The notes under the pieces: generated by a model | Databases searched by the model: none | What the model was told of the DNA's origin: nothing | The model's input: the letters and a program-made list of their open reading frames with translations, nothing else | Shown: positions 32,818-43,839 of the stretch, piece by piece | Layout: each line of letters begins with the position of its first letter | Position numbering within the stretch: the stretch's first letter is position 1 | Program-made: the position numbers and the translations under genes | Assembly: GCA_016858145.1 (NCBI GenBank) | Contig: JAEHOE010000027.1 | Coordinates: forward strand, 496,001-560,000 | From: Edaphochlamys debaryana | Lineage: Eukaryota > Chlorophyta > Chlorophyceae > Chlamydomonadales | Reading direction: 5' to 3' | DNA length: 64,000 nucleotides

Positions 32818-35800
32818 ATGGACACGCTTAACACGCTACTTCAGGCACTGGCAGAGGTACGCGGCAGACACTCCGTATGTGTTGCGCATGCTCAGATCGA
32901 GGTCGATGGCAAGCTCGATGTAGGCGTGACCTGACCGCCGCATATGGCCTGCTATTGCAGAAACTGAGGCCCAGTGACCAAGACTACGCTGCGCGGCGGG
33001 AGGCCATCAGCCGCCTTGAGGCGCAACTGTCGCGCATCTTCCCGGCCGCGCCGCGGCTGGTCCCATATGGCTCCTTCCTGACTGGCTGCTTCGGCAGCAG
33101 CTCGGACCTGGACCTCGCACTGGAGGGGTCCGTCAAGAGGTGGCCTGAAACCAGGCTGAGCAACCAGGAGCAACGGCAGACGGTGGACGTGGTACGTGCC
33201 TTCCAGGGCCTCCCCAGGTTACATACAGGCACGCATGAGCCCTCCATCCAGAGCGCACTTCACGGCAGGGTTCGGGTTGGCTGAACCCTAGTACGTTGTT
33301 GCCTTCCTCTTGAAAAGGAGACGGTCGTGGAGGAGCGGAAGAGCTCTGTGTACCTGTCCATGCTGGCCAGGGCGCTAGCGGAGAGAGGGGCGGTGCAGGG
33401 CTCGCCGGACCTCGCAAGCGTCAGGGCAAGGGTACCGGTGATCAAGTGAGCCGGGAAGGCCACGTGGAGACCGGTTTAGGGGAGTGTACTCACGCAGGTT
33501 CAAGAAGTGTCCAAGTTCCCTCATGCAGGTTCAAGGAGGCGCCCAGCGGCGTGGAGTGCAGCATCACGCTCCTCTCAGGGGGGCGGGAGCTCAAGGGCGA
33601 GACCGTGCGGCTGCTGCAGGGGCTGCAGCCGGCGCTCGCCCCGCTGACGCGCCTGGTGAGTCCGTGCAAGCCTCGACGACCGTGCCCAACCCGTGTGAGA
33701 CCTCCTGCTTCAAGCCGAGGACCGTGCACCCTGCCGCCTTGCCGCCACCCTTACCTCCCTCCGCCGCGGCTCCCCGCCCGCACCTGACATCAACCGTGCT
33801 CCACCCCTCAATCATTCGTGCCTCAGGTCAAGGCATGGGCACAATATCACGACATCAACGACGCGCGGAACGGAACCCTGAACTCCTGGTCCCTCGAGCT
33901 CCTCGTCATCTACAGCCTGCAGACGCACCCCTCTGGGCCGCTGCTGCCGCCCCTGTGGCGGCTGTTCAGGGACTCCGAGCCCACGGCAGAGGAGCTCGAC
34001 ACGCGCCCACTCGCGGTGTGCGCCTGTGCCTGTCGTACAATGCAGCGTGTCGTACAGAGTCGTGTGGCCTCACGGTGCTGTCACTGCTGTGTACCCCTCG
34101 TGCAGGGCTGGGATGCGTCTGTCGCCGAGGCCCTGGCTGGGGCGTCAGCAAGGTGCGTGAGGTCGCGATAGGCGGTGCGTTCAATCGCCACTGGCCACTT
34201 CCGGCATCAAGTATCAAGCCTGTACCTATGTACGTTCACTGTCGTCCTCAGGTGCGGCAACCTACCCCGGCCACCCGCAGCGCCGCCCCTGGCAAGCCTG
34301 GTCCACTGGTTCCTCACGTGCTTCACCACGCTCACAACGGAGTGGCGGGACAGCTTGGCTGACCCGTCGGGGCCGCATCACCCCCAGCGCGTCAGCACGT
34401 GGCTGGGGCGGTCGTACGACAAGCCGTACATGGTGCCGTACATCGCCCCGGTGGAGGACCCCTTCGACGCTGCGGACAACACGGCACGGACCCTGGGGGC
34501 ACAGGTGCGTGGATAGTTTGGGGGGGGGGAGGTCACCGGAAAGTGCACGCCGAAGCCTCTCGTTGTTTGTCTGTCTAGAGCTCTCTTCTGGCCAGGAACT
34601 CTGATGTTGATGGGCAGAGGAACCGCGCCGCATGCCTGCCCTGCGTGTTGCCCGTACAGGCGAGGCACTCTGACACCCTGCCGTACGTGGCGTGGGTCGT
34701 GGGCCACTCCCTGGACACGCTCAGCGCCGTGGCGAGCGTTGAGGGTGAGTCAATAGCAGGCACAATAGCAGCAGCATGTAAATTCATGCGGATGCCGTGG
34801 CCTTTGACCCTTGGCTGTTGCCACACATCAACCCCTGCGGCCTTGCCGTTGTCCACAGACTCACACCTCGCGCTCCTGTGGCTGTTCGGGCCGGCTGCGC
34901 TGCCCTGCCTGGGCGTCCAGGCCCTGGAGGCGCTGGCTCCGCCGGTGCCTCGCCTGGTGGGCCACAAGCCCTTTCAGATGCAGCCCGATGAGATGGCCCG
35001 GCTGAAGCTGGTGGCGGCGGGCGGGCCGCAGCCCGTCGGAACCATTTCCGCGTTCAGGTGGGACATTGGGGTTCTAACAGACAGCGGGGCGCAGTGCCGC
35101 GGCGTGCTGGGACAAGTGATACCGTACTTGACCACAGCGCATCCTTGCTTGGTGTTGAGCGCCAGGAGAAACACCCGCCACAAGGAGACGTGTGCCGTGT
35201 GCTGTGCGGCGCGTGCCGCCGCAGGAAGGTCCTCAAGTACACGAACGCGGGGTCCCCGGTGATCAGCCTGGAGGAGTGGCGGAACTACCTGAGCCAGATC
35301 GGCGCCATCCCGCCCTACGCCTGGCACCCGCTGCCCAGGCCTGTGCGCCAAAGGGGGCCGGCGAGGCCTCCCTCCGGTGCTGCGGGCGCAGCGATCGGTA
35401 CGGAGGCGGAGGCAGAGGCAGAGGCAGAGGCAGAGGCAGAGGCAGAGGCAGAGGCAGAGGCAGAGGCAGAGGCAGAGGCAGAGGCAGAGGCAGAGGCAGA
35501 GGCAGAGGCAGAGGCAGAGGCAGAGGCAGAGGCAGAGGCAGAGGCAGAGGCAGAGGCAGAGGCAGAGGCAGAGGCAGAGGCAGAGGCAGAGGCAGAGGCA
35601 GAGGCAGAGGCAGAGGCAGAGGCAGAGGCAGAGGCAGAGGCAGAGGCAGAGGCAGAGGCAGAGGCAGAGGCAGAGGCAGAGGCAGAGGCAGAGGCAGAGG
35701 CAGAGGCGACGGGGATGCGAGCCAGGACTCCGCCGGCAGAGGCCGGCGCAGGCCTGGGGTTCGGCTGCGCAGGCCTGGGCTCCGGCGGTGCAGGCCTGGG

Positions 35801-36051
35801 CTCCGGCGATGCAGACCGTGTCCGCGGCTGTGCCGCTCGCTCCACCCGCACGCTGCGGCAACACGCCGGGGAGCCAGGCCCGGGGTCAGGGGGCCCAGAT
35901 GGTACACCAAAAGATGCAAGAGAGCCAGGTGGGGTTCCGGCCGGCAGCCGCCAGCAAGGAGGAGAGCAAAGTCGGGGGACTCGGGGCCCAGTGGCTGTGG
36001 GTCTGCGCGCTCGCCGCCGGCGCCGCAGCGTTGGCCTACGCCGTCTGGTAG
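32818..36051 (+). CDS. Cid1-type terminal nucleotidyltransferase (poly(A)/poly(U) polymerase) homologue, third catalytic Asp missing
   Basis: Ten exons in phase: 32818-32856, 32961-33191, 33318-33445, 33529-33655, 33827-34015, 34106-34152, 34252-34504, 34660-34744, 34859-35057, and a last exon from 35225. The fold markers are clear: PYGSFLTGCFGSSSDLDLAL with Asp at about 62 and 64, ARVPVIKF, VKAWAQYHDINDARNGTLNS and LELLVIYSLQ. Next come the PAP/25A-associated part (ASLVHWFLTCF) and the DPFDAADNTAR motif. Family members add U or A to RNA 3' ends. The third catalytic Asp (CDI in Cid1) reads CSI here (Ser about 144), so activity is doubtful. Further exons (SDTLPYVAWVVGHSLDTLSA, ALLWLFGPAALPCLG, LKYTNAGSPVISLEEWRNYL) follow. 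The last exon runs into a hexamer array. The frame ending at 36051 closes with a tail-anchor-like segment (WLWVCALAAGAAALAYAVW), but the incoming frame would instead stop at 36158. The C-terminus is therefore unresolved. Confidence 0.82.
35409..35702 (+). repeat. perfect hexanucleotide array (GAGGCA), 49 copies
   Basis: A 294-bp uninterrupted run of GAGGCA lies in the last exon of the nucleotidyltransferase gene, with imperfect units on each side. The unit length is a multiple of three, so all three plus frames stay open: Glu-Ala, Arg-Gln or Gly-Arg. Each unit also carries a potential AG acceptor. The perfect sequence suggests recent expansion. Confidence 0.97.
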
Positions 36052-36837
36052 GAACCGCGCCGGCCATTAGGCAGGGCGCTTTCTGCCTGGCAGGGTGGCG
36101 GAGGTTGGGTTTCCGAACATCCGAAGGCCTTGAGGCCCGGGTGCGGTTAGTCGATTAGTCCATTCGGAGTTGTGACATTTGTTCGAGGCTCGGCGCACAG
36201 ACCCCGGGTGCGGATGATGGAGGTTGGGCGGTGGACGGGTGGAGGGGTGGGATGGGGCGTGGCGCTGGGCGATGAGAATCAGGTGTGGGGTGGGATGTGG
36301 CTTGGGCCGCGTGTGCCGGACGGGGGCTTCAAGCCTTTTGCCATCCTGCGTAGGAACGTCTGCAGGGCACGCAGCCGAAAGTGTGAGCCCTACCTGCGGC
36401 GGGGAGCTTGGCCAGCGTTGGCTTAGCGGGCTGGGGTGGGAACAGGGCGCCGTACGTGTCGCCGCGTGCTGCGTGGATGCGAGGGCTGAGTGAAGTGCGC
36501 TGCCCTCTGACTGTGGCGGTGTGCAGGGACGGCGTGTCGGGGGATCGGGTGCTCCCAGGGGCCATGCAGTGTAGCCAGAACAATGACACGGGATGCTGCT
36601 GAGCGCGTGCCGTGGGGCGGCGGCGACGCTAAGTGTCCACGGCCCGGCCATGCCATGCCATCATGCCCATTCTCAGCAAACTTATCTCATTAGTTGTTGA
36701 ATACCAGTACCCGCAAACCTGTCCGCGACCCAGCCAGCGCAGCTGTGCGACCTTCTCAATTTATTTGATCGCTCACTTCTGCGCTCCTGCAGCTGGCAGC
36801 TGCCTGTACACGCTTGATATAAGGCCTCTGGCATTCT
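36052..36837. other. intergenic spacer
   Basis: Between the nucleotidyltransferase and the F-box/ankyrin gene, both plus. The last 180 bp before the start at 36838 are clearly AT-richer and include a TTGATATAAGG sequence about 20 bp upstream of the ATG that could be TATA-like. No other feature seen. Confidence 0.35.
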
Positions 36838-38615
36838 ATGCATAACAAGGAGATGCTATCTGAAGAGGCAGAGGCCTCCCGGCTGCCACATGTATGGCTC
36901 CCCGACATCGTGGCCCGCATCGCGGCCTTCTTGCCGCCAAACTTCGTCGCATGCTCCCTAAGCTGCGTCTGCAAGCTGAGCGCGTCGCTCTTCCGGGGAC
37001 AGGCGACGGTTCAGCTCTCGCAGCCCGTGCCCGTTTGGGCATTCCGCGAGCACTGGTCCAGGCCCGAAGCTTGGGCGGGCCTCACGCTGGCGAAGCGGAG
37101 GCAGGTCCTGGGACTCACTGCCGCTAGCGGCGTGGTGGCCAACCTCGAGCTCGCGGCCTCTGCGGCGGGCTGCACCCTGAACCAAGGGGTGCTCGAGGCC
37201 GCCCTCTCTGGCGGGGGCCGGGCCCTGCCGTGCTGCGCCTGGATCGTGGATTCAGGGCGAATCCCTGGTGGGATCCAGTGGATGGGCGTCCTCCTGACCG
37301 CCGCCCGGTCCGGAAGCCAGGCCATCTGCGAGTGGTGCCTCGCCTCGGGTGCCACGTGGTACGCGCACGCGGCTTCACACGCGTACCGCGCCGGGCACCT
37401 GGAGCTAGGGGACTGGCTCCTCTCGTGGGGCCCTGCGGCCGCCCAGGCGGAGGGCGCCTGGGAAGCCCTGGTCGCGGCAGCCGACAGACACGACCTGGCC
37501 ACGCTGCAGCGCGTGTGGCAGCGGCCGGAGCTGGCCGGGAAGCCTCTGGAACCCTGGAAGAAGCAGAACCTGCTCGCGCACGCGGCCAGCAGCCCCACAC
37601 GCGACTGGCGCGACAAGGCGGAGTGGCTGGCCGCCGCCCACGGCTGCACGGCCCACGTGACGGCCTATGCCGTGCTCTGCAAGGCGGACCTCCCCGGGGA
37701 AGACGCAGCCGAGCGATGCGCCTGGCTGGCGAACCTATCCCCCGGCCGGTGCGCCCCCGACGTCGACTCGCTGGAGTTCGCCATGTGTGGCGGCAACGTG
37801 GCGGTGGTCCGCTGGGTGCTGGCCCAGGGCGTTAACGAGATCTTCAAGGGCGCGTTGCAGGCGGTGGCGGCCAAGGGCCACCACGACGTCTTGGCCGCCC
37901 TGCACGCTGCGGGGCTGGACATCAAGCCAAAGGCCTGCGCGCTGGCCGCCGCGGGCAAAGGCGCGCAGGCGACGCTCGCGTGGCTGCTGGAGACCTATGG
38001 CGCGGCGGGTGTGGGCGGGCTGACGGCGGAGCTGTTTCGGGAGGCGGCGTCATCGGGGGACGCGGGCCTCCTGGCTTGGTTGAGGGCCGCCGCCGAGGAG
38101 CATGGCCCCCCGGGCGGCGGCGGTTGGCTGGACGAGTATGCGTGGCACAGGGCTGCGTCTGCGGGCTGTGGGCTGGCGCTTGAGTGGCTGGCGGAGGCGC
38201 AGTGCCCGCGCCCGGTGAGGAGGGCGGGGTCGTGGGGCTGTGGGGCTGGAGAGTTATGGCGTGCAGGGAGGGGGCTTTGCACGCGGCCGCTCCAATACCT
38301 GCCAGCTGACCGTTAGGATGTGCGCCTGTACGCCTGTGCCGTACGCCCCAGGAGGACGGCGGGCCTTACGAGATGGCGGCCCGCGGCGGAGACCTGCGCA
38401 CGCTGGCCCTGCTTCTGCGCTTGGGCCTGACCATGGGCCCGCCGGACGGGGCCATGTTTGCGAGCGCCGTGCGGTACGGGGCGCCGCTGGCGGCCCTGGA
38501 ATGGCTGCTGGAGCACGGGGCGCCCGTGGACAAGGCCCCTGCGGTCAAGGCCTGCACGCTGCGACCATGGCTCGATAAGGACGAGGTGATGGCATGGCTA
38601 AAGGAGAAGCTGTGA
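36838..38615 (+). CDS. F-box / ankyrin-repeat protein of the volvocine type
   Basis: Two exons: 36838-38214 and 38352-38615, giving about 546 aa with a phase-0 junction. The N-terminal region (VWLPDIVARIAAFLPPNFVA, SLSCVCKLSASLFRGQ, VQLSQPVPVWAFREHW) is the short F-box-like module found at the start of many ankyrin proteins in chlamydomonadalean algae. About 11-13 degenerate ankyrin-type units follow, with signatures such as LLTAARSGSQAICEWCLASG, AYRAGHLELGDWLLSWG, AMCGGNVAVVRWVLAQG, AVAAKGHHDVLAALHAAGLD and ASSGDAGLLAWLRAA, ending in WLLEHGAPVDKAPA. No signal peptide or membrane segment is visible. It may be an SCF adaptor or scaffold; the partner is unknown. The frame is intact over the whole length. 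Confidence 0.9.
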
Positions 38616-40163
38616 GGGGTGGTCGGCTTGGCGGAGGCCGCGTGAAGGTGCGGCGCGCCCGAGAGAGGAAGCGGCTCCGTTGGGGGGGGGGGGAGTGGGG
38701 GCCAACCGGGGAAGGGATCAAGGGACGCAAGGCTAGGGTAGTCAAGGCTGTGTGAAGTATCGCGCCAGGGGGTCTCTGCATGTTTTATGAGCAAGCTTGA
38801 TGCGGCGTAGCTCGAGAGGGTGACCTTGCAAGTCTCAAGGCGGCGTAAGAGTACTGGGTGTTGGGGGCGGTCAGCACGCAAGCCATCTTGGACAAAGACA
38901 AAGGCAGTTGCAGCGGTTCATGTCGATAGTACGCTCTGACTCAAGTGAGGGATGGCCTGAGTAGGGGTTGAGGGCTGAGGGTAGAAGAGCTACGACGCTA
39001 TGCTGTGTGGGGGAGCCAGGGCTCGCATGAGAGGAGCTGCGCGCCTGAGCTCTGACCGGTACCACACGCGCCGGGGGACAAACGAGCTTAGGCAGCGTTG
39101 TGGCCGTTGCAGGCCGTAGGCTTGCGATCTGTGGAAGCTGCTTGCATATGCTGAGGCATCTGGGCAAAGCCTGCCAGCGTGCTGAGGGAGGGCGAGTGGG
39201 CAGCGCTTGTAATACACTTGATTGCCCAGTGCACTGGCTTCAAGTTCAGTTGTCAACAAGAGCCCATCCTGCCTTCGCACGAGGCGGCGTCAGGCCACCT
39301 CCCTGTGAGCTCACAGCATCCAGCATCCTGCATGCATGCGGTACACCTGCTGACTTGCTCCTATCTAGCACTAAACGAGCGAGGCTAGCGCAACGTAATG
39401 CGCTCACACCTCTCATGCACATACCTGCCTAAGCCGAGCTCACCCAACCTCTCCATAATCACATCAGCCGATAGCCATCCACACGTAAGTCATAGCAGAG
39501 AACGGGACAGCAGAGAGGGAGGCGTACACGTGGGCATAAGGGGCACGGCCACGTCAAGCGGGCAAGTGCCCAGCCGTAATGCGAAGCCCATAGTACCCCC
39601 AGTTGCCTGGGCTAACGCACGAAGAGAAGCGGATTAAGAGGAGAGGGCCCAGCGGGCAGCAAGGAGCGGTCAAGCCCGCCAAAACGACACATGCTCACGG
39701 ACCATAGGAATAGAGAGAAACAACAGTTCCTGGAAGAAGAGGTGAAGAAGGCGAGACACGAGATGAGGCGTGAAGTCCGAGGCGCCAAGCTCCCCCAACG
39801 CTTCGTGGGGCGCCCAGGCCCGGTTGGCGCTACGCAGTTGCTATACGTCACGAGGGTACCATATGACCTAGAGGCCCGGTGCTATCAGGGCTTCCTATTC
39901 GGTCCTCAGAACCTTCCTGCCCCCGGCCAATGTGGCCCTATTGATAAGAGGTTCTCCGACATGTACCGTAGAGTCCCTTCCGTCAGATCCGATCATAAGA
40001 AGCGACGCTCATCCAGCTCTTTAATCAACATCAGCGCGCAACATTCCTCTCAGCCAGCCTGCAGCTCTCACAACAACCGGCCGCCTTCGCTTGACGACCG
40101 CTCAGAGGAGGCGACCCCAACCGCTCATGCCCAAGCCCTGCCACAACCGTCAACCGTCGGTAA
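38616..40163. other. convergent intergenic region
   Basis: The 3' ends of the F-box/ankyrin gene (plus) and the beta-helix gene (minus) face each other here. There is a poly-G run near 38683-38695. TGTAA at 39208-39212 could be a poly(A) signal of the plus-strand gene. The GC content is lower than in the genes. One open frame near the right end is listed separately. Confidence 0.4.
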
Positions 40164-40233
40164 TCACGGGAGGTGGCCCCTGAGGGCACGTGCGGACCCG
40201 CCATGGGCCTGGCCATTACTGCCAGTGCCGTAG
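39691..40233 (+). CDS. possible ORF, charged N-terminus, unrecognised
   Basis: A 180-codon frame starts with a strongly charged, possibly helical stretch (EKQQFLEEEVKKARHEMRRE) followed by neutral sequence without a known motif. Codon bias is weaker than in neighbouring genes, and its last 70 bp overlap the coding end of the beta-helix gene on the other strand. It could be a chance frame or a remnant of another gene. Confidence 0.18.
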   Translation: MLTDHRNREKQQFLEEEVKKARHEMRREVRGAKLPQRFVGRPGPVGATQLLYVTRVPYDLEARCYQGFLFGPQNLPAPGQCGPIDKRFSDMYRRVPSVRSDHKKRRSSSSLINISAQHSSQPACSSHNNRPPSLDDRSEEATPTAHAQALPQPSTVGNHGRWPLRARADPPWAWPLLPVP

Positions 40234-43200
40234 CTACCGTCGCCGCCGTAGTAACCACCGTAGTTTGGTGGCGGTGGATACGAGGGCGGCTCGCCGTAGC
40301 CCGGCAGCCGCGGGGGCGGCGGCGGCGGCGAGGGCGACCGGGTAGGGGGCGTGGGCGGCCGCGGCGGGAGCTGGTAGCCGTTGGTTACATTGAAGAGGCT
40401 GTGGATGGAGAGAGAAGAGGAGGAAAGGAGGGGCAAGGGTGGTCAGGCGGTGGGCGATTGGGCAGGGATAGACGCCGCAAGGCTGTGCAGAACGGTGCAA
40501 GACTGAAGGGACGAGCGCCGCCCCAGGCTGGCCCTTGTGCCGCGAAGTGTGTGAGCCCGGTATCCCTACGGTGCTCACCAATTGGAGAGATCTGCAGCAC
40601 AGTCAGGGAACGCCGACACCACCTCTGCGAAGGAGAAATCGGCGCAGGGACCAACAGCCTTAGACTTTCAGGGCAGGGCATCACCCGCCATGTGCACGCA
40701 GCCATGTGATGAGCAAAGCCCTCTGCACGCATCCCGCACACTGCTCCGTTACACGGGAAGCGGCCCAGTAGCCCACCTGTGGCCTCGTCGCCGCCAAATG
40801 CGCAGTCAGCGATGGTCACAGCCTCGCAGGCGCCGCTCACGAGCACCGCAGCGCCCAGGCCAGGGCTCGCCACGTCGTTACCTTCGAAGCGCGACCCAGT
40901 GATTTCAGCAGGCGTGCTCTCGATGTACAGCGCGCCGCCGCCCACTGTGCTATTGTCGGTTGCGGCCTGATCGGCTTGGCTGCTGGCGGTTGCAAAGTTC
41001 TGGGAGAGCAAGGCGCCTGTGATAGACAGCCAGGCGGCGGCGGTTGCTGCGACCGCACCGCCGTCGGTGGCGACGTTGTCAGTGAGTTTGCCGCCCTGGA
41101 TCTCAACACGAGCCGCGCCGGAGGCCGCGACGGCGCCACCGCGACCGCTGGCGGTGTTGTTAACGAAGGAGCTGCAGGGGACAGGGATTTCGGGGGGCAC
41201 AAAGTGGGAGTGAGCACACACGAAGCAGGCTGCGCACGGGACGGCAGCAGGGTCAGGGGAGCCGGCAACGTCGACACCGGTGAAGTTGGTTGAAGTCGAG
41301 GTCACCGCAGCTCACCTGTCTCGCATGCAAACCGTGCAGCCCTGGATTCGCAGTGCCCCTCCGTCGGCTGCCGCGTCGTTGCCCTCAAACGCGACGCCGT
41401 CCACCGTCACCACCGCCGCCGTAGCGGCGGTCCCCTCACAGTCCAGCGCCACAGCGCCGCCGCCAGAGCAGTTACTGAAGCGGTTACCGTTCAAGCGAAG
41501 GACAGTGGGGCCGACGGCGGCGGAAGCTGATGCCGACAGCACCAGCGCGCCGGCGGCGGCGCTGACGTCGCGCCACTCGACGCCGGTCAGGCGGCCGTCG
41601 AGGGCTCCGCCTGGCGGCGCCGTCAGCCTAACGGCGGCGCCGCCGCCGTCGCCGGTGTACGACACATCGGCGAAGAGGCAGCCGTCCAGGCTGACCCAGG
41701 TGGCGGCGCCGCTGGCGGCAGCGGTGACCTGCAGCGCCGCCGCCGGGCCGGCGGCGTCAGCGCTGCCGTTGCCAGCGGCAGCCGAGGCGGCGATGCCGCG
41801 CCAGACGGTGCGGACGGCCGTGATGTTGGCCCCGGCACCCCGCACGACCACCGCCGCACGGCTGCCTATGCGCTTGACGGCGACGCCAGCAGCCGCGTCA
41901 GCGCCGTCAGCTTCTGCGCCCAAGTCCCCGTCACCAGCAGCAGCGGAAACAGAGCCGAAGTCTGCAAAAACGACGTCCTCCAGCCGCAGCTGCGTTCCGT
42001 CAACAGCGACGGCGGTGCCGCTGCCGCCGACGGCGGTGAAGTTACTGCCGCGGACGGACAGCGTCGCGGCACCGCTGGCCACCATTGCGGCGGCCGTGAC
42101 GGCGTCCTGAGGCCACGATAGCGCATGGAGGCTGCAGTTCCGCACTTCGGCGTGCGAGCCAGTGCCCGTAACGAGCAAGACCACCGGGATGCTACCAGCG
42201 AGCGTGGTTGTGTTGGCAGCATCACTCGTGATCACGTCACCCCAACCGTTTGCCACAGTGACGGCAGATATGGCGCAGCCGGAGAGCGTGACCGCAGCGC
42301 CGGAGTCAGCCCGCATAAGCGGGGCCGCCAGATCTGCCACCGCCACGTCCGCCAGTACAGCACCCTCGAGCACGACGCTCGTGGCGGCGCCGCTGGCCAG
42401 CAGGACCCAGGCCGGCGGCGCCGTCGCCTCTGCCGGGGCGCCGCTGGCGGAGTCGGCCACATCCGATTGTGCGGTGGTGAAGCCACTCCAAGAGACGTTG
42501 ACTGCCCGCAACGTGGAGTTGAGAACCCGGACCGACGGTGGGGATCCAACCGCCAGACTGGTGCCGGTCAGAACGGCATCGGTCAAAGTAACGTTAGAGC
42601 CGCCCGCCACAGTCAGGAAGGAGCCCTGTGTCCACAGGTCGTACTCGTCGGTGCCCGGCATTGCCCATCCTGGATGGCTGCCGAGGCCCGACGCGCGCAC
42701 GCTGCGTAGCTCCACCGTGGAGCCCTCGTCAATGACTAAGATCGACGCGTTCGCTTGTCGCATCGCAATGCCCTCCACAATTAGCGACTCGATCACGATG
42801 CGCTGGCAGTTGAGCAACACCAGCGCCGCATTCTCGCCGCGGTTATAGTCATAGTCCCGCAGGACGATGCTCGTGAAGGTGACGTCAGACACATGGCTGA
42901 TTACGATACCGCCACGGGTGCCCGTCTGGTAGCCGTCGCCGTCCAGGCTCAGGACGGCGCTCCCTGGTAAGGAGGGGTTGAGGAGGGCGGGTGGGAAGGG
43001 GTGGCGGATGTTGGCCAGGCGTCTAGGGTACCCACCGAAGCCCTCTTCCCGCATACAGCTCCTCCTGTGCTGAAGTCCGTGGGGACCCGGTCGCTATTCG
43101 TGATCCTCAGCAGACAACAAGGGCCCAGGCTTGCCAAAGAGCCATGACTGGAGACCCCCGGGGGTTGGGGAAGGTCGGGGAAGCAGGGAGTCCGTGCCGG

Positions 43201-43839
43201 GGTCCGTGTGTGCAACGCGCTCTCACCAACGTCCCGCTCGTTGCGGAGGAGCAGGGAGGAGCAGGGAAAGTGCTCCTCCCTGCTCGTGCCGTACGGCAGC
43301 CCCATCCCAGTCTCGCTAAGACTGGCGCACCGTGCCTCTCAACAGTCCCAGTGCTACCAGTCGACCACACTATGCCAAAGCCTAAGACAAAGAGGACTAT
43401 AGCGCGCGTTTCTCTCGAAGAGAGCTCTAGAGGGCTCTACCCGATCCCCCCCCCAAAAAGAGAAAGCCTCCCACCACCTCCCAGCTCCCAGCTTGTGCCT
43501 TGCCTTGCCTGTACCTGCCCTCCCCCCCTGCCCTCCCCCCCTGCTTGTATGGTGGTATGGTGGTATGCCTTGCCTCCCTCCCTCCCTTGCCTTGCCTCCC
43601 TCCCTCCCTCACTCACCAACGTCTCTCGTGTAAGCACTGAACATGACGTCCGTACCAACGGTGAATGCTGCGTCGTCGCCAGAGCAGTGCAGCGCGGCCT
43701 GCCCATCGTTCGGGCCTACGAACTCCAGCGTGCAACTCGTCGCCGCTCGTGCTCCTCTCAAGGCTACCGAGAAGAGTATGGATAACAATGCGATAGAAGT
43801 CAGGGGAGAACGTCCCCGCGCGACGCTAGGCCCGGCCAT
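40164..43839 (-). CDS. secreted beta-helix protein with Pmp-like repeats and a proline-rich tail
   Basis: Five exons: 43839-43617, 42963-41316, 41171-40777, 40591-40579 (13 nt) and 40398-40164, all in phase, giving about 837 aa. It starts with a signal peptide (SIALLSILFSVALRGARAA). The body is a long series of beta-strand repeats rich in Val, Thr, Ala and Asn with spaced Gly/Asn, as in right-handed parallel beta-helix (pectin-lyase-fold) proteins. Pmp-type FxxN and GGA pairs are present (FEGNDAAADGGALRI, FVNNTASGRGGAVAA, VGGGALYIESTPAEITGSRF). The C-terminal tail alternates Pro-rich blocks (PPRPPTPPTRSPSPPPPPPR) with Gly/Tyr stretches, like hydroxyproline-rich wall glycoproteins. It is probably an extracellular matrix or wall protein; no catalytic residues are recognisable. 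More exons may hide in the 650-bp first intron. Confidence 0.82.
40579..40591 (-). other. 13-nt microexon of the beta-helix gene
   Basis: A CAG acceptor before 40591 and a GTGAGC donor after 40579 define a 13-nt exon that takes two bases in and passes two out. It joins ...GDEAT to ...CLFNVTNGYQ as DLSN. Skipping it would break the frame. Confidence 0.65.
43500..43616. repeat. pyrimidine-rich simple sequence in intron 1 of the beta-helix gene
   Basis: Runs of CCTCCCTCCCT, CCTTGCCTTG and TATGGTGG units lie directly next to the exon 1 donor. This is simple-sequence intron DNA. Confidence 0.7.

Noticed and set aside
35409..35702. Hexamer array as a CRISPR or minisatellite locus
   Set aside because: There are no spacers and the unit is six bases. 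It is a microsatellite inside an exon.
41280..42110. 276-codon plus-strand frame
   Set aside because: Antisense shadow of the beta-helix exon 42963-41316, caused by high GC. No independent motif or start context.
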